A DNA stretch of 64,000 nucleotides from Lachnotalea glycerini (GTDB taxonomy: Bacteria; Bacillota; Clostridia; Lachnospirales; Lachnospiraceae), in assembly GCF_003201285.1 (NCBI RefSeq), contig NZ_QICS01000009.1, positions 45,651 to 109,650 on the forward strand, given 5' to 3'. The position numbers and the translations under genes are program-made. The notes under the pieces are model-generated. The model made no database searches, was not told the DNA's origin, and saw nothing but the letters and a program-made list of their open reading frames with translations. Below are positions 62,299 to 64,000 of the stretch, piece after piece. The stretch's first letter is position 1. Every line of letters starts with the position of its first letter.

Positions 62299-64000
62299 CT
62301 ATTTTAAAAGTTTACGTTTTTTTCCAAGATAGATACACGCTGTCCCACTTATCATAATAATCATAAATAGCCATGTAAATGAACTTTCTCCTGTTTTAGG
62401 TACATCATCTTTGGTTGAAGTGGTATCAGTTGAACTTGCAGCTTCTGTACTGGTATCTGTAGTGTTGCTGTCCGTCGTACTGCTGTCCGTCGTACTTGCC
62501 GCTTTAATTATAAATGTAGTTGAAGCGGATTTTTCACTATACTGAAAACTTAATGTATGCGTTCCTGTGCTTAAACTATTAAGGTAATCTGCATGTAATG
62601 TCAGAATCGTACTTCCAGATTTTAAAGTATAATGAGAGGGATCCACTAAATTGCCATCTACGTAAATGCCTGTCAGATCAGACAGTGCCCCTGAGCAGGT
62701 AATGGTAAGAGTTCCATCACTGTCAACTTGATGTGTACCATTTGCTCCTGCTGTGATTATATAAGTCTCTGTCTGCTCTGATGTATCTAGCACTGTAACG
62801 ATACTAGATCCATTACTTACAACACCATTTATACTCTGCCCAACATAATGTGCATCTCCAGCCGTCAATCCACTAAAACAATACGTTCCATCTCCATTTG
62901 CAGTTGGACTTGAGGATACTGCATCACCTGCTAAATTATATAACGTTATGGTTGCACCAGGATACACATTACTCACATCCACATAGCCGATTCCCGCTGT
63001 GGCAATAGGTGTTCTCAATATTGAATTTTCAAATGTTGAATTTACACTTTCTAATCCGCCTACTGTCTGTGTCACATAGTACTGCGTGATGTTTGGTTCA
63101 ACATTTTCAAAGGTATACGTTGCATCTGTTACATTCGTCACTGTCGCAAGAGCAGTGCCTCCCGTTGTAAAATAGAGTTTTAGATTAGCTCCTGAGGTGA
63201 AATTGCTTACTTCTATACTCTCTAGTCCTGCTGTCACTGTCGGCGCTGATGGGGCCGATTGGGCTAGCACTGTAACGGTACTAGATCCAGCACTTACAAC
63301 ACCATTCATACTCTGACCAACATAATATGTATTTCCAGCCGTCAGTCCACTAAAACGATACGTTTCATTTCCATTTGCAGTTGGGCTTGAGGATACTGTA
63401 TCACCTGATAAAGTATATAACGTTATGGTTGCACCAGAATACACATTACTTACATCCACATAGCCAATCCCTGCTGTGGCAACTGGCGTTTTCATTATTG
63501 AATTCACAAATGTTGAATTTACACTTTCTAATCCATCCACTGTCTGTGTCACATAGTACTGCGTGATGTTTGGTTCAACATTTTCAAAGGTATACGTTGC
63601 ATCTGTTACATTTGCCGCTGTCGCAAGAGCAGTACCTCCCGTTGTGAAATAGAGTTTGAGATTAGCTCCTGAGGTGAAATTGCTTACTTCTATACTCTCT
63701 AGTCCTGCTGTCACTGTCGGTGCTGATGGGGCTGATGGGGCTAGCACTGTAACGCTGCTAGATCCAGCACTTATAACACCATTCATACTCTGACCAACAT
63801 AATATGTATTTCCAGCCGTCAGTCCACTAAAACGATACGTTTCATTTCCATTTGCAGTTGGGCTTGAGGATACTGTATCACCTGATAAAGTATATAACGT
63901 TATGGTTGCACCAGAATACACATTACTTGCATCCACATAGCCAATCCCTGCTGTGGCAACTGGCGTTTTCATTATTGAATTCACAAATGTTGAATTTAAA
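62299..64000 (-). CDS. Repetitive wall-anchored surface protein (N-terminus cut by window edge)
   Basis: About 567 residues are present. The N-terminal part is beyond the window, because the reading frame runs open to 64000 with a repeat continuing off the edge. It has tandem 159-residue units of fibronectin/Ig-like beta domains (VTVLxxSxPSAPTVTAGLESIEVSNFTSGANLKLY, split by short links), then a final Ig-like module (GTLTITCSGALSDLTGIYVDG) and a Thr/Ser/Asp linker. It ends in a sorting signal VPKTG, a hydrophobic segment and KKRKLLK. It is expected to be anchored by the adjacent sortase. Function is probably adhesion or surface spacing. Confidence 0.88.
   Translation of the reverse strand, partial: LNSTFVNSIMKTPVATAGIGYVDASNVYSGATITLYTLSGDTVSSSPTANGNETYRFSGLTAGNTYYVGQSMNGVISAGSSSVTVLAPSAPSAPTVTAGLESIEVSNFTSGANLKLYFTTGGTALATAANVTDATYTFENVEPNITQYYVTQTVDGLESVNSTFVNSIMKTPVATAGIGYVDVSNVYSGATITLYTLSGDTVSSSPTANGNETYRFSGLTAGNTYYVGQSMNGVVSAGSSTVTVLAQSAPSAPTVTAGLESIEVSNFTSGANLKLYFTTGGTALATVTNVTDATYTFENVEPNITQYYVTQTVGGLESVNSTFENSILRTPIATAGIGYVDVSNVYPGATITLYNLAGDAVSSSPTANGDGTYCFSGLTAGDAHYVGQSINGVVSNGSSIVTVLDTSEQTETYIITAGANGTHQVDSDGTLTITCSGALSDLTGIYVDGNLVDPSHYTLKSGSTILTLHADYLNSLSTGTHTLSFQYSEKSASTTFIIKAASTTDSSTTDSNTTDTSTEAASSTDTTSTKDDVPKTGESSFTWLFMIIMISGTACIYLGKKRKLLK
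62787..64000 (-). repeat. Tandem 477-bp coding repeats, near identical
   Basis: The anchor ctagcactgtaac recurs at 62787, 63264 and 63741, an exact period of 477 bp (159 codons). The units starting at 63264 and 63741 differ at only scattered bases, and the unit at 62787 is more diverged at its edges. High identity means copy number can change by recombination and the array may be assembled incorrectly from short reads. Confidence 0.9.

Noticed and set aside
62787..64000. CRISPR-like array
   Set aside because: The repeats are 477 bp, coding and contiguous, without short spacers or cas genes.
1..64000. tRNA, rRNA, prophage or insertion sequence
   Set aside because: No tRNA-like cloverleaf, rRNA stretch, transposase, integrase, or terminal inverted repeat was recognised on either strand.

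Overview
The window looks like chromosome of a low-GC, anaerobic, gut- or rumen-type Firmicute, probably Lachnospiraceae or a related Clostridium. This rests on AT-rich intergenic DNA, strong AAGGAGG-type ribosome sites, YesM/YesN-type two-component genes beside a Lpl-type sugar ABC transporter, a class B sortase, and butyrate genes of clostridial type. The genus is inference. I saw no rRNA, tRNA, insertion sequence, prophage or CRISPR array. Both window edges cut genes (agmatine deiminase at the left, a repetitive wall-anchored protein at the right).

Region by region. 1-4.6 kb: an agmatine deiminase catabolic locus (antiporter, putrescine carbamoyltransferase, agmatine deiminase) facing a membrane-bound LuxR-type regulator. 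4.6-7.2 kb: an anchored or secreted 14-unit beta-propeller protein and a secreted CE4 deacetylase. 7.7-11.4 kb: an Nramp-fold transporter lacking the metal-binding residues, a DHDPS/NAL-family lyase and a divergent LacI regulator with two matching palindromic operators. 11.5-30.7 kb: a nitrilase-family amidohydrolase, then a polysaccharide utilisation locus. That locus has a giant secreted polysaccharide lyase, a CUT1-type ABC importer, a YesM/YesN-like two-component pair with its own extra solute-binding lipoprotein, intracellular GH43, GH88 and GH31 enzymes, and an AraC regulator. It fits growth on a uronate- and xylose/arabinose-containing plant polysaccharide.

30.7-33.4 kb: a queDECF operon for preQ1 with a recognisable preQ1-I riboswitch, a leader terminator and a promoter. 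33.4-37.1 kb: a cinnamoyl/feruloyl-type esterase, an ACMSD-like amidohydrolase/decarboxylase, a MarR regulator and a divergent HSL-type esterase, with two MarR-type palindromes. 37.1-45 kb: a cytoplasmic serine hydrolase, a UvrA-like ABC ATPase and an AraC/GyrI regulator in one operon, then an OmpR/HK pair with an overlapping leader ORF and a DUF4353-like lipoprotein.

45-61 kb is the metabolic core. One operon (sucD, 4-hydroxybutyrate dehydrogenase, 4-hydroxybutyryl-CoA dehydratase, two CoA-transferases, a SemiSWEET-like membrane protein) and a second (LysR, a Cys-rich protein, ACP, LuxE-like, LuxC-like, AMP-ligase, bcd, etfB, etfA) together encode succinyl-CoA to 4-hydroxybutyrate to crotonyl-CoA to butyryl-CoA. 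The second operon also carries a complete acyl-activation and acyl-reduction module (ACP, acyl-protein synthetase, acyl-CoA reductase, adenylate ligase) inside a butyryl-CoA dehydrogenase operon. This is the best candidate here for an undescribed system. 61.3-64 kb holds a sortase B and its likely substrate, which carries near-identical 477-bp tandem repeats.
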